DNA of 64,000 nucleotides from Diprion similis (lineage: Eukaryota > Arthropoda > Insecta > Hymenoptera > Diprionidae): assembly GCF_021155765.1 (NCBI RefSeq), contig NC_060108.1:14409025-14473024 (forward strand), given 5' to 3'. Of this stretch, positions 52,042 through 63,622 are shown one piece after another. Position 1 is the stretch's first letter; the number at the start of each line of letters is the position of its first letter. A program made the translations under genes and the position numbers. A model generated the notes under the pieces. The model was given only the letters and a program-made list of their open reading frames with translations, did not search any database and was not told the DNA's origin.

Positions 52042-53653
52042 TGATGAGTCTGATAACCACTATTGTCAAAGAAAAACAAAAAATGTTTTATATAATTACG
52101 TATCTAGATAACGGAAAGTATAACCTGTTCAGTTTACCACATGTTATACTACTTTGCAGAAGCGATAGTAGACAATCTATGATTTATCTTTAAATGATTT
52201 TAATATCGTTTCGCTCATCGAAGTTCACATTGCATTTACTGTTGCTCCGGAATAGTAATTCCTGTTAAATCTGAAGTCAGTTTATTGGTGTATCATTAAC
52301 GGAATTTTTTGATGTCTCAAGTGTATTGGGGCATCCTATTTTGGTCTAAGGATAATTTACCAAGGGGTTGAGGTGGTAGATGACTGTATTATATTTGTAC
52401 TACTAGACAAATGAATTTGTAATTGTCATGTTATCAATCTTGAGTAATTCTTTTATTGTCTTTAAGTGTAGCATAAGATTCCGTGTACATATACGTGTGT
52501 TCGTTAACGAACACTTGTCAAATGTTGTATTATATTTCTTATCAACTACGTATTTGTTATCCTTCATTTATCGACTAAGTGACAAGCTAGGAAGAAGCGC
52601 TAACTCATTGTCAGTACCGAGACAGTAAGTAATAGTAGAACCCCGATTAACCGGGGTTGACGATCGATCGATTAGTGACTGCCGAGCGTATATTTTAACA
52701 AGTCTAAAGCCAGTTTCAAGACTAGATGCGTTCCGAAATTAGCTCCCCCAGTGCCATCAACAATCTCGTATCTCTTTTGCGCTGCCAAGTTTGTGACTAA
52801 TTCTGCCTCTGTCCTAGGGCGTTTTTAGTGTTTAGTTCTGCCAGCTAGTTTCGGAACGCAGCCTATGTTTACGATGGCAATACCAACGGTCGAACTGACG
52901 TACCGACATCAATATCTTTATTCTCTTTAAGGTAGCGCTTCACCCACTACAGAAAACCTAGCTCTTGTTGTAGATCATGGTGGAGCCGTGTAAAGAATAA
53001 GGTTGTAAGTCATGTGGGTTGGTTTGCAGTAGAGTCCCTATAAAATATGTATAGCCCTAACCAAAGTGGCAGAAGTCCTCTTGATGTTCTCAACCTCTCA
53101 TTTACTACGGTTTCACCACTGATATATACTAAGTGAGTTTCTCCCACGGTCTTACGTGCGTCTGGAAACGCAGCCTCATTTCAATAAGGCTGTGTATCCC
53201 CGTTACGAGCTGCGCTATTTTTTTCGCTCACCGTCACGTAAGTCGCTGCAATTTAGTAGTACTTCCTACCCACGGTCTTCTGTGCTCCCTTCCTTGCTCC
53301 TGTACGAGCACTACTAACAATAAGCAGTAATGCTACGTAGCGGCGGGTGAAAAATTTAAAAATATTTGGTTCGGTTAACGGGTACCTGCATAGCGTTTTT
53401 GGACCTGTATATAAGACCGTGGTTTTGAATCATGGTAAAGAATCATTATTCACCAATAGTTCTACTGGGCCGTAAGGATAATAGCCGGAGCCTAACCAAC
53501 GGCAATCAATAAATAAACCCTGTGATCTGAATTCGAAAGTACTTACTCCTCTAAAGTGGAGAAGTGTTCGTGACCTAAAGTCAGGTTAGATCAACTCACA
53601 GGCCATAAGGGCCTGGGACTCAATCATTTTTAATCGATTTTTAATCGAAAATT
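52042..53653. other. SelT-mTERF interval with repeat debris
   Basis: SelT 3' flank, then copy D of the short inverted-repeat element (52725-52866). Further on, a stretch has a TATATAAG box near 53408 and [14 protein letters not shown] 53508-53517 that could be a decayed LTR. No gene is supported. Confidence 0.5.
52725..52866. repeat. Short inverted-repeat element, copy D (best terminal repeats)
   Basis: From gatgcgttccgaaattagct to agctagtttcggaacgcagc. The right end reverse-complements to gctgcgttccgaaactagct, matching the left end at 17-18 of 20 positions. The interior contains the shared core ctgcctctgtcctagggcg. Confidence 0.85.
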
Positions 53654-55309
53654 ATGGAAGTAATACTATTTCTCGCACGCCGTCGGTCCTGGCCCGAGAA
53701 ATACGGTCGTTTCATGCAGCACTGCCAGCAATACTGGATGCTGCGCGTGATCCCGTACTACCAGATCATCGGATTTTCATCAAAATTATCAAGTATTACG
53801 CTTACAAGAACACAAGTGATACCACGACAGCTGTCATGGTGGAATTCCTTCAGGAGACCTAGGCCCATGTATCACGATTTGGTCTCCGTGAATATTCCAA
53901 TGACAATTGAAGCTAAGAGCCACTATAAAAGTTGCAACACCCATCTCGAAGTTGAGAATACTATTTTTGCTATAAATAGTAGCAATGCCCACATTTTTGA
54001 CTTCAAATGCAGAACAACCAGTGAGATACGAGCCTCAAGCCAACTCCAGAAACTACTTTGCATTGATACTGAAAAGGCTGATATTTGGGTCAAGGCTAAT
54101 CGAATTTTTAGTCTCATGGATCCAAATGATATATCATTTAATTATAAAGCATGCCTGGATGCTGGGATGTCCGAGGCAATTATTAGAGAAAATGCATGGT
54201 TACTGTCTCATCCGCACAATATATTCAAGTCAAAGATGGGGTTGATTAAGAACATGATTTTTACTAACATTGAAAATGGTATTCCACTCTTTCGCTTGGG
54301 CATATCCGATTTGCTGACACTTTCGAAACAGCTCGGATACGATGCCAAATCGTATGGTGGAACAAACAGAATACAGTATCTAACTGAGCAACTTCAGGTG
54401 ATTTCTATTCATTCATGGCTGTCAATACATAAGTGTGTTGTTGTGATGTGCCTCTAATCAGATATTATATAATTCCAGTGTTCCACATTTGAAATATGCC
54501 AACTTATAATCAAGTACCAATTTATGCAGAATCATCCATTCGATAAGCTACGCGAAACCTTGGAAATACTGCTATGTATGACCCTATTCTGCATATCAAT
54601 CTAATTGAGTTCTATGATTAATTTCAACTGCCCATCGAGATTGTGAAAATTAACTTCTCAATGTCATAAAAATTTACAGACTATGGGGTAGACCGGGGAG
54701 CTATTATGAAAGACTGCTGGCCATTCAGACAGCATCCTGAAACCATAACTGACAGATTGGAGAGAATTAGAAAAGCTGGAATTTCTTCTATCAAACCGTG
54801 GATGGTTCGTTGTACAGAACCTGTTATTGCCAGGTATATTTCGTCACATGCTTTCTTACATGTTATAAATACTTTTTTTGACAAAAAAACATATGTGAAC
54901 ATGATAGAGGAAATATGTTATTCTACTTTGCAGGACGATCAATATAGTGTCGTGTCGACGTGCAATACTGGGAGAAAACACAATTATTCGTTATCTTTCG
55001 GAAAGATTTCAATGCGATGAAGATAAAGCAGCTGTGATTCTCACCAAGTTCCCGAAAGCCAATAATGTAACCGGGCCCAAAATAAAGAAAATTGTCGATT
55101 TTCTGATAGAAAACGAATATACCATAGACCACGTGATACGAGTGCCACGATTTCTCTTCCATCGAGTAGAAAAAGCTCGGATACGACTAGATGAACTACA
55201 TACATACGGTCACAAGCCTACTACTCTCACAGTATTCTGTGAAACCAAAAAAAAATATAATAGATACTTGAGAAGAGTTCAAAAGAAATCGCTGAAAAAT
55301 AAGTCGTAA
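53654..55309 (+). CDS. mTERF-family mitochondrial transcription termination factor, 4 exons
   Basis: Helical-repeat nucleic-acid-binding protein of mitochondria; family members pause or terminate mitochondrial transcription. Exons: 53654-54397, 54479-54575, 54680-54833, 54934-55309, joined in frame into 456 residues. Visible: an N-terminus rich in Arg with few acids, fitting a mitochondrial presequence (FLARRRSWPEKYGRFMQH); then repeated mTERF units, with motifs such as LMDPNDISFNYKACLDAGMS, NAWLLSHPHNIF and KFPKANNVTGPKIKKIVDFL; and a basic C-terminus (YNRYLRRVQKKSLKNKS). Similarity is best to the insect mTTF/mTerf5 group, but which paralogue it is cannot be settled by eye. The gene is convergent with TDRD12. 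Confidence 0.85.
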
Positions 55310-55752
55310 ATTATTGACTGGCTATTTATTAATTATTTTTTTTCACAACTGGAATAGTTGAAAAGTTATTGTATGTCATTTTTTTGTGACACAAAATGTA
55401 ACATGTGAAAGCCAATCCTTGCAGAAATTACTTCGCCATCTCACCATTTTCTATTTCAGTTGGAGTTGATCAGTTACTGCTACTCCTAATCGATCAATAT
55501 TAAAATTCACCAAAATATGTATCTGCATAAATACGTTTACAGAGAAAATGATGTGAACTAACACGCAATAGTGAAAACAAGGAATAAGGTCATGTCTATT
55601 GGTCAGAGAAACCTGATTCAAGGGATCATTGTTGTATCTGAAGTTGTTCACGAGTTTATTATCTGAAGATGCATTAATAACGCCATGGTAATAACTATTA
55701 CCTGATTCACCCCAGCCTAGATGACATCTAATCAACAAATCTTTTGTTATGT

Positions 55753-56108
55753 TTTAAGGGGGTGCCCTAGTAGATTTCGACGTATTTATCTCTACATATC
55801 AAAGTCCACGTATCTCAAATGCAAAAAGTCCCATTTTATATGCAATTCTGAATAAAAACACTCCAACGCATTTTCATCTGAAACAGAAATGACATGAATT
55901 CTACGAATTTATAATTATGATTACATTATTTACTGTAGAAACAATGCCATTTCTTTGGTTCTGCGTCAAATGAAAATGTATTTAATTGTTTTTCTTTTCG
56001 AATTACATACAGAATGGAAATTTCCCTTTTTCGCGTTTGAGATACGTGGACTTCGATATTTGGAAATACGTATGTCAACATCGAAATCAACTAGGATACA
56101 CCCTTCAA
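55753..56108. repeat. Inverted-repeat element between mTERF and TDRD12
   Basis: About 355 bp. The left arm starts ttaagggggtgccctagtag and the right arm reverse-complements to cttgaagggtgtatcctagt. The arms match imperfectly for about 90 nt and share aagtccacgtatctcaaa. The interior is AT-rich and non-coding, so this is a MITE-like element. Confidence 0.7.
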
Positions 56109-56322
56109 GAAATAATCAGAATGCACATGTATCATAGAAAATACTGTAATGCATGTACATTATATTACCGTAAGGTATTTATTTTATTACGAATGATGAG
56201 TGATGGGATTGAAGTTGCATTTGACAACTTTTAAAATAAATCCTGCATACCTATCCCGGATATATTCATTTATTTTTTTTCCATGGAGCAGGATTGTTCA
56301 AGTTACTAACTGAATTATATCA

Positions 56323-59300
56323 TTAATTGCTTACTTCGCTGGTTTTACAATGAGCGAGTAGATTCTTGATGTGCTCTTCATTCTCCATGGCACACTTATT
56401 GGTAATCAATGTTTTTTTCAGTGAGGAATTAATTAAGTCTGGATAACCATTGGCCAATTTATCCCTTACCTCTAAGGGATCGATCCATAGGATATGACTG
56501 AGGTGAAGCAAAACCTGAAACATTGAATAATTAACACACAATGATATTTAATCTTAACGATGAGACATCGGTAAGCAAGTGCACAAGACTGACGGACCTT
56601 TCCGAAAACGGATGATGTTGAATGAGTCACATTTTCTTGTAGCCAAGTATAAGCCATTCGATCGGCGCATGGACTCCAAGTAGGCTCCTCATCGAATGGA
56701 ATAATGCCTGTCAGATAGATGTCTACAAAATGAGATGGCCATTGTGCAAGTTCGTCTGGAACTTCAAGTAGCTGACAAATCTGAAGCAAATAATTTTAAT
56801 TTTTCAGGCTAAATTTGACAATAAAAGCAATAGTGACTATGAATTACTTTACAATATTGATTTGTAATAAGTGACTACTGTAAAATAACAGGTAGGCTTA
56901 CTTTGACAAAAGATATGTCTCCGTCATCTATGCAACGCACTTCCACATCTTGGATATTGGATGATTCATTGTCTATCGCCGACAAAATCTTGACTCTTTT
57001 ATAATTTCCTGGAGCCTCTTCCACAGCACAAATGTGACCGACATTCACCGCTCTAGCTGATCTTCTGTCAACGGAATTAACAGAATTTCTATGATTATTC
57101 ACTACATGGAATTGCAATGAATATAACTCACTATTAATTGTTAATGACAAAGTTTTTCATATAAGGGATTGCAGTATATGGATAGCCATAATGCAACACA
57201 GATTGTTCTCAACACCTGAATTGGTTTCTCACCTTCTAGTTGGATCTGCATAATGATTCTGTAACTCAATGGAGAGTTTAGCAAGTTCCTCGAATGAAAA
57301 TATTACTCTTTCATTTGTGTTTGCCTTTGTGTACTCTACGACTCTGGCTGAATAGTGATTGGCACTATGTATAGATGTGATAACGAATTTTACATAATCA
57401 CCACTGAAAAACAAATAACAATGGTTTCATGTAATTATCGTAAGTGTACCTATACATCTTCAAGAACTCACGCTTTGATTTGTGTGGATGGTTCATCAAT
57501 TTCAGGCACAATACAATGTCTACTTGTGCAGGCGTCCCTCCAAGGACAGCACCCAAAGGCTTTAAGATTTTCACATAATTGGTGATCAGTCTTTGCCATT
57601 TCCATTGATATAAATATTTGCTGTCGAAAAAAATACACATTCAGCATTGTGAGACAACAACAGTATATGGGTGTTTTACCTCGCAATAAGCTTCTATTTC
57701 TGGCTTCATTGCGATCCCGAGCCTTCGCATAATATTGATAATTGCGTATAACTGGGCGTCATTGCTTTCATCAGCTATCATAATGAATCTGGGCTTTGGT
57801 CGATCCTGCAAACACAGAAAAAAGTTGAACAATATAAGAGCAAGGTGAAATCGATCCAGCTTTATCTTACAACACAATAAGATCTTACCTGTTCGCGCGT
57901 TTGCGAAGAAAAATTGTTAGCCAGTGTTGAAAATCTGTAGAAGAACTGAGTCTTCGTATTTGAGGCAAGCGAATAGTGGATCAGTAATTCTGCATCCCTG
58001 ATATTCAAGTCTGAGAGGACCTGGTCTGTGCAAACAAGCACAGAATACATACCTGACACTTTCACCATCCAGGACTCTCTGATACCTATGCTAACAAGCA
58101 AGTCGTGTTTATATGTCGTATGATTTGTAAGTTGTTGCGAACAGGTATATGTAGTATTACATTGGATATTTTGTGGATTTAGAGTAGCCATATCATACCT
58201 TGTATATGAGTGAAAATCATCTCATCATGAACGATAAGGATATCGATAGAAGCTGATTTAAGAAATTGGGAGAGTTCCCTTGCTTCATGTGGGGTTGTGC
58301 ATACTATTACTGTCTTGAGCATCCGCCATTTTGCTCCAAGTAAGTCTGTTATATGGGGAAAGATGCAATGCAGTAAATACAGTTAACAAATCGTTAAGCA
58401 CATTTAGGAGTCTAACGACAAGTGGAATTCGATAAAAAATACTAGCAGAACAATCTGAGTTTGCAAGAGAGGTAAAAACCGCTAAATCATCAACATATTT
58501 TACTCATTTTGAACTCTCACCAACAACTTTTGCAGCCTTCTCTTCTTTGGGTTTCATAATGAACATTGGACTGGAAGCTGCATAGATCACTGCTTCCATA
58601 TATGATCCAATACAGACATATGGATCTTCGATGAATGCTTCAGTGAGGGTCCTCATGGCAGGGGTCCAGTGCCGTGCAATTGTTATCAGTTGCAGTGGCA
58701 TTGAGCCAGGTAACTTGCAATGTCCATTTTGAACTTTCTTTATAACTTTGAATATTTCTTCCAACTGATGAGCAGAGAAAGCAACCACGAGTATGAAATA
58801 AAAAAAATGCATCATTTTCCATTTTATGGTGTTTGTGTAATTCATGTGGCAACAAGATATGTTAACGTACGTAAACTGATCGTTTGCTGAAATTGATGCA
58901 TGCAAGGTGGTTGATACATCTCTTACCGACTCGCGATATCTATCAAGAATCACGTCTGCTCCATCAAAGACTACGTGAGATAGTCGTTTCAGGTTCAACA
59001 ACTTCCTATTGTTCTTGATCAATCTCTTCAGACACGGAGGTGTGGAAATGAGAATTTCACAACCATTGTATAATTGTATCTGGTAAAAAGTTTAAGATTT
59101 TATTTCTACACAATCTTATACTTATTTCAACGATTTAGTTATCTCCATCACATGTGGATGTGGGAAAGAAATCATAAAGATGTCAGTGAGAACAGCAATG
59201 AATTACCACAAGGTTTTTTTCTGGCATCCCATTAAAAGCCGTTAACATTCGTATTTGGGGATACTCCTTCAATATTCGCTTACATTTCTCATGCACATGA

Positions 59301-61603
59301 AAAACATCACAGGAAGATACACATAGTATTATTGTCAGTGGCCCATTGACTCCAGATAACTATAACATGAATCATAAAAATGAAATCAGGCTTTAGTTTA
59401 TTCAAATTTGGTTACAGCCAATACTAATACAATTATTTACCATTGTTTTAGTATTAGTATGTACGTAAGTTGACCCCCCCGTATCACCACTTTAGTTCAG
59501 CGATTTTCATTTGGTAAACCAAATAGAAGTTGATTATGAGAAAATTATTTGTTATTACAGGCGTATTTTTTAATCATTATTGCATTTTTTTTTCCACACA
59601 TGGCATCAATAAGATTTCAGTGTATTATGTAAAAATTTCGTTTTTAATTTGTTTATACTTCAAATTGACGCTACAGTTGGCGCTGTGAGTAGGGCAGCTT
59701 TCAGGACTATAGAGGAAGATAATAAAGTTCAGTTCCCCCCTCTATGCGCAGCAATTATTCAAAACAATTAAAGTTTGAGTTTTTAAGATTTACCATTTCA
59801 TTGTTCAAATCACAACAATTAGTCAATGATAAAGTTTTTCCAGTCGCTGAAGTCGATTTACAAAAAATCCCAAGTATAAGTCAATCCTTTGTATGAGTCA
59901 CATATGGATTTTGAGAGGGAAATCGGTTAAAAAAAATATCTTATACACTATTCGGACTGATACAGTATTGATTTGCAGAAATACCTTTGGGTATATTTCG
60001 TTGGCAGCAACCAAGCTGGTTATTGGTACAAGATACGAGAATGTTTTTCCGGATCCCGGAGAATTAACTGCTACAACATTCAAGCCTTTGAATATTGCAG
60101 GCCAGACATATTCCTGGAGGCGCATTGGTCTCACAAATTTCATTGAGCGCAGTGTCTTATGTATTTTCTCAGGGAACCCAGCTTCAGCCACTGATGTAAG
60201 CTGCTCACAAAGAATTTCACTACATACCAGTATTTCATGATTGGAATTAACACAGGAATTGCCTTTTGGTGATCCATTGAATGCATGTGGGTAAACAGCG
60301 TTATTTTTGTTACGCCTGAAACGAAACCGTTCTGATTAATCTTAACAACTGTGATTTACCTAACTAGTGTTTGTAACTTTAATTTTGGAAGAAAGACAAA
60401 TAAGAAAAATTGTGCCCACCTTTTATTATGGTCAAATGTATCTAAATTTTTTCTATGTAATTCCGACGTAGTTTCTTTTGTTGTTTTTACTGGAGAACTC
60501 TCAACTGATACTCTACTAGATATATCAGTGTTTCCAATTATCTCGATCAAATCTATTTCATTAATCTCATTAGTTCAGCTATTGAAATAATTATTGCTAC
60601 AACCATTATTATTATTATTTATAAAACCACTTACCAGCATTTATAGCTGTTGCAAATTGATTGTAAATCAGTGCTTCGCTGAGAACAACAATCTCATTAT
60701 CTACGATCAAATAAAGTTCACCAAATTTATTTCCATACTTGTCAAAAGAGAGACAATCAAAGTATGTCTGAGTAGATGCACCTATGATTTTTTTAGTAAA
60801 TTCTATAGCACTGTTGCTCCAAAATTCTGAAACACTTTGCATCAATGTATGAAAAATAGATGCATGGATATGTTAAATTCAACTCCAAATAATACAAACG
60901 ACTTTGAACAAATAAAAAGACATACCAGGCAATTTCATCTCCTGCAGTGATTGGCAATATATCGTTAATGCCAATAGATGACGTTAAAAAATCATCAGAT
61001 ATGGAAGCAGGTGGTAGGATTTTCAATTCTTCCATCCAGAATTCCAGTGCTATGCCATGATCAGGTAAGAAGACTCTGTACTTTGTATTATTGGTATTGA
61101 ATGATCCAACAATTCCTCTGCAACACCAACCTGGTAATTCAGCGTTAAAACTGCCCCTGTTGTCAATGATCACCAGCTGTAGAAATATTTTTCAATGAAC
61201 AAAATTGTTTGTCCTTTTAGAGAAGAAAACCATCCAGGTTTCAAAACAATTTTTATACATATAATAAAATAGTAAACAAATAACAATGAAATGCTTACAT
61301 CTCCAATTTGTGGGCGCAAATGGTCTCCATACTTCTGTAAATTGGCTTTTGCTATCCTGTGTAATTTTTTCTCTAGCCGAACTATCTCTGCAGCGTAATT
61401 CTCTGTTCGACGAATTCTGATGTGAAAAGGATTGATGGCATTTGTCACTTTGACCGATTCAGCAGTACTCGGAATGTAGATACTATCGTCTGAAAGTTAA
61501 AATAGAATTATCCATTAACGAATTGTCAACCACCTGTGCAAATGATAAAAATCGAATGTGCAAAAATATGTCTTGAACATAGTTTCGCGATTGGCTCACC
61601 CAT
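56323..61603 (-). CDS. TDRD12 (Tudor / DEAD-like helicase / CCCH zinc finger), 17 exons
   Basis: Germline piRNA-pathway protein related to vertebrate TDRD12 and the fly Yb, BoYb and SoYb group. Exons, first to last: 61600-61603, 61299-61489, 60926-61176, 60635-60834, 60420-60552, 59985-60315, 59207-59359, 58927-59079, 58521-58764, 58199-58345, 57889-58085, 57680-57805, 57472-57620, 57233-57403, 56902-57064, 56598-56780, 56323-56514. In frame: 995 residues. Order: a Tudor domain (about 30-200); a helicase core with Walker A PGSGKT (K350), motif II DGAD (460-463) in place of DEAD, and VLVCTDQVLSDLNI near motif V; a CCCH finger C726-x8-C735-x5-C741-x3-H745; and a second Tudor domain (about 760-870). 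No CS domain is seen. The stop at 56323 is backed by a minus-strand AATAAA at 56274-56269. The exon 5 acceptor is uncertain, and exon 1 encodes only Met plus one base. Confidence 0.9.
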
Positions 61604-61862
61604 GTCGAAGTTTAATTAGACGGAAAAGATTATTTTGAAATATTAGATTTGTGTCGCGTAGTACAGTATTCTTATGTCTTTTAATCCATTTGGTTGTTTT
61701 ATCACGATTTATCTGTCAGAATTTTTTCAACAAGTGGTCCCCACAGGCCACATCCGTCGACTAAATCGTAGACAGAAGAACTTTATAGACTAATGCATAG
61801 AACTATTTTAAAATTAGCACGGACGCGTGTTGACGTTTCTCCCAATGTCGAGTTAACCACTC

Positions 61863-62002
61863 TGGATGCACTCCCGATATTGGGTAGCTCTCAGTGTCTT
61901 TTATCTTTTGGTTCTCTTGCGCCGCCGAGTTCGTGAGTAACTCCGCCTCCGTCCTAGGGAGTTTTTAGCGCTGTCAGCTAATTTTGGAACGCACCCTCTA
62001 TT
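61863..62002. repeat. Short inverted-repeat element, copy E
   Basis: From gatgcactcccgatattggg to aattttggaacgcaccctc, with the shared core ctccgcctccgtcctaggg and agtttttagcgctgtcagct. Confidence 0.8.
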
Positions 62003-62319
62003 CAAGCCTCATTTACTATAGCCTCTCATTGATACCCGGATGAGTTGATTTTTTTAATCGTTTGTTGGATGTCTGTGGCGTTTGATAAGTGTGTTTCCTA
62101 CATTTGGTAGTAGTTTAAACTTCGGCTGAGAATTAAAGTGTTGTCAACCGCCCACAATTGTATTTTGAGATCGAATTCAGTTCTGCCTGTGCAGTGTATC
62201 TTGATTATCTATAGAGTTAAAATAAATTCGCTTGTAGCTAGACGCTACTTTCAACTGTTGTTCCAGTCCTAGCGCATTTAACTTTTTTGTTTTGGGGGAT
62301 TTCATTACCAAATATCCTG

Positions 62320-63030
62320 CAAGCGATCAACAAAAGATTTCCCGTACGGCAAATTGAATTTCATTGCAATTCATTTTAACAGGAAACTGCAGTAAGTTAG
62401 ATGCGGTAGGACTGGATACCCTCGAGTCTATATAACTTTTCATTTTTTACGAATAATCGCTCAATTATCAAACAACGAGAACTCACCATATCAAATACCC
62501 ACAATCGATCAACAAACGATTACCAGTACAGAGAGTTGACTTTCATCGCAATTTACTGTTAAATGAGGTCCTGCTGTCAATTAAATACATTAGGACCGAA
62601 AAAATGCCCAACTTGCTCCAACCCCAACGAGCGACCAACAAACAATCGCATGTACGGGAAATTACATATGAATGTAATTTACAGTTAGCGAGAGACGATC
62701 ACAATCTAGATGCGCTGGGATTGGGCAAACTTTCGGAACTAGTGCCTAACTACAGTCGGTTTTTTTTTTTTTTTTTTAGGACAGGTGCTCAGAAGGGGGA
62801 GGGAATATTGTTTCAATTTTTACAGGTAATTGGGGGACTATTAAAGGTTGGAGAAGCCCTAATAAACACCAAGAAACTATTCCGCACAAGCAGATGAGCT
62901 AAATCTGATCCCAAAATGCAAATATATAAGGGGCTAACGTTAATTAAATTTGCTAACTGATTTTGTTTTATTAACTATCAAACGTCGGGAAGTCACTATG
63001 TCAAACACCAGCAAACGACCAACAAATAAT
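62320..63030 (+). repeat. Diverged direct repeats
   Basis: A phrase of the type gaycaacaaamgattnc, followed by gtacgg/gtacag and a tttcatcgcaattta-like stretch, recurs near 62325, 62506 and 62628, with a weaker match near 63017. A second phrase, aacgagaactcaccatatca versus aacgtcgggaagtcactatg, recurs near 62477 and 62982. The copies are too diverged to give a period. Confidence 0.55.
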
Positions 63031-63622
63031 TGAAAAAAAATTAGCTTCTCTATGATATGGAGCGTTTTCTAATCGAGTGTAAAGTTACGGATATTCTCCT
63101 AAGTTTCTATTCTGGTACAACCTAAGTAGTTCGTGCCTGCTGATAAAGTCCGCGCAACAACGTAAACAGAACACCTCAAAGAACTAAACGCTAAACGGTG
63201 GGCGAGGGTCAATGGGTGAGGTATATATCCATATATATCTTCAGTCAACGGGTGAGGTACCGGTGAGCGGAGAGCAGGCAGAATCGGGCTTGCTCTGTGG
63301 GCTTGCTACACGGACGCGCAAGACGGCCTCCTTGAGGCATGGTGCGGCATTAGTGTTTGTTTTTTGTGTCTAGATGATATATGAATCAAGAATTAATTAA
63401 TGATGTCGATTTTCAATGTGAAAAATATGATCGGACAATTTAACCCCAAGTTTGTCATTACACTACCGTCGATCAATTTATCCCGAACGCAAAAGGTGGG
63501 TGCGCGAGCGTAGTCTGGCTCAAAGAGTTGGGTTAATTGTCTGCGTCTACTAGTTTTCTTACATAAGTATTGAAGTTGGGGCAATATAATTATCTCTTCC
63601 GCTTACTCTATTGCTTTTACAG

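Larger units (their letters stand above)
61604..63622. other. Divergent region between TDRD12 and the right-hand gene
   Basis: Contains TDRD12 upstream DNA, copy E of the short inverted-repeat element, a block of diverged internal repeats (about 62320-63030) and a T16-17 run at 62761. An ATG-less frame and short frames here show no homology I recognise. The 5' exon(s) of the right-hand gene may lie in this interval or further right, but I could not identify them. Confidence 0.5.
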
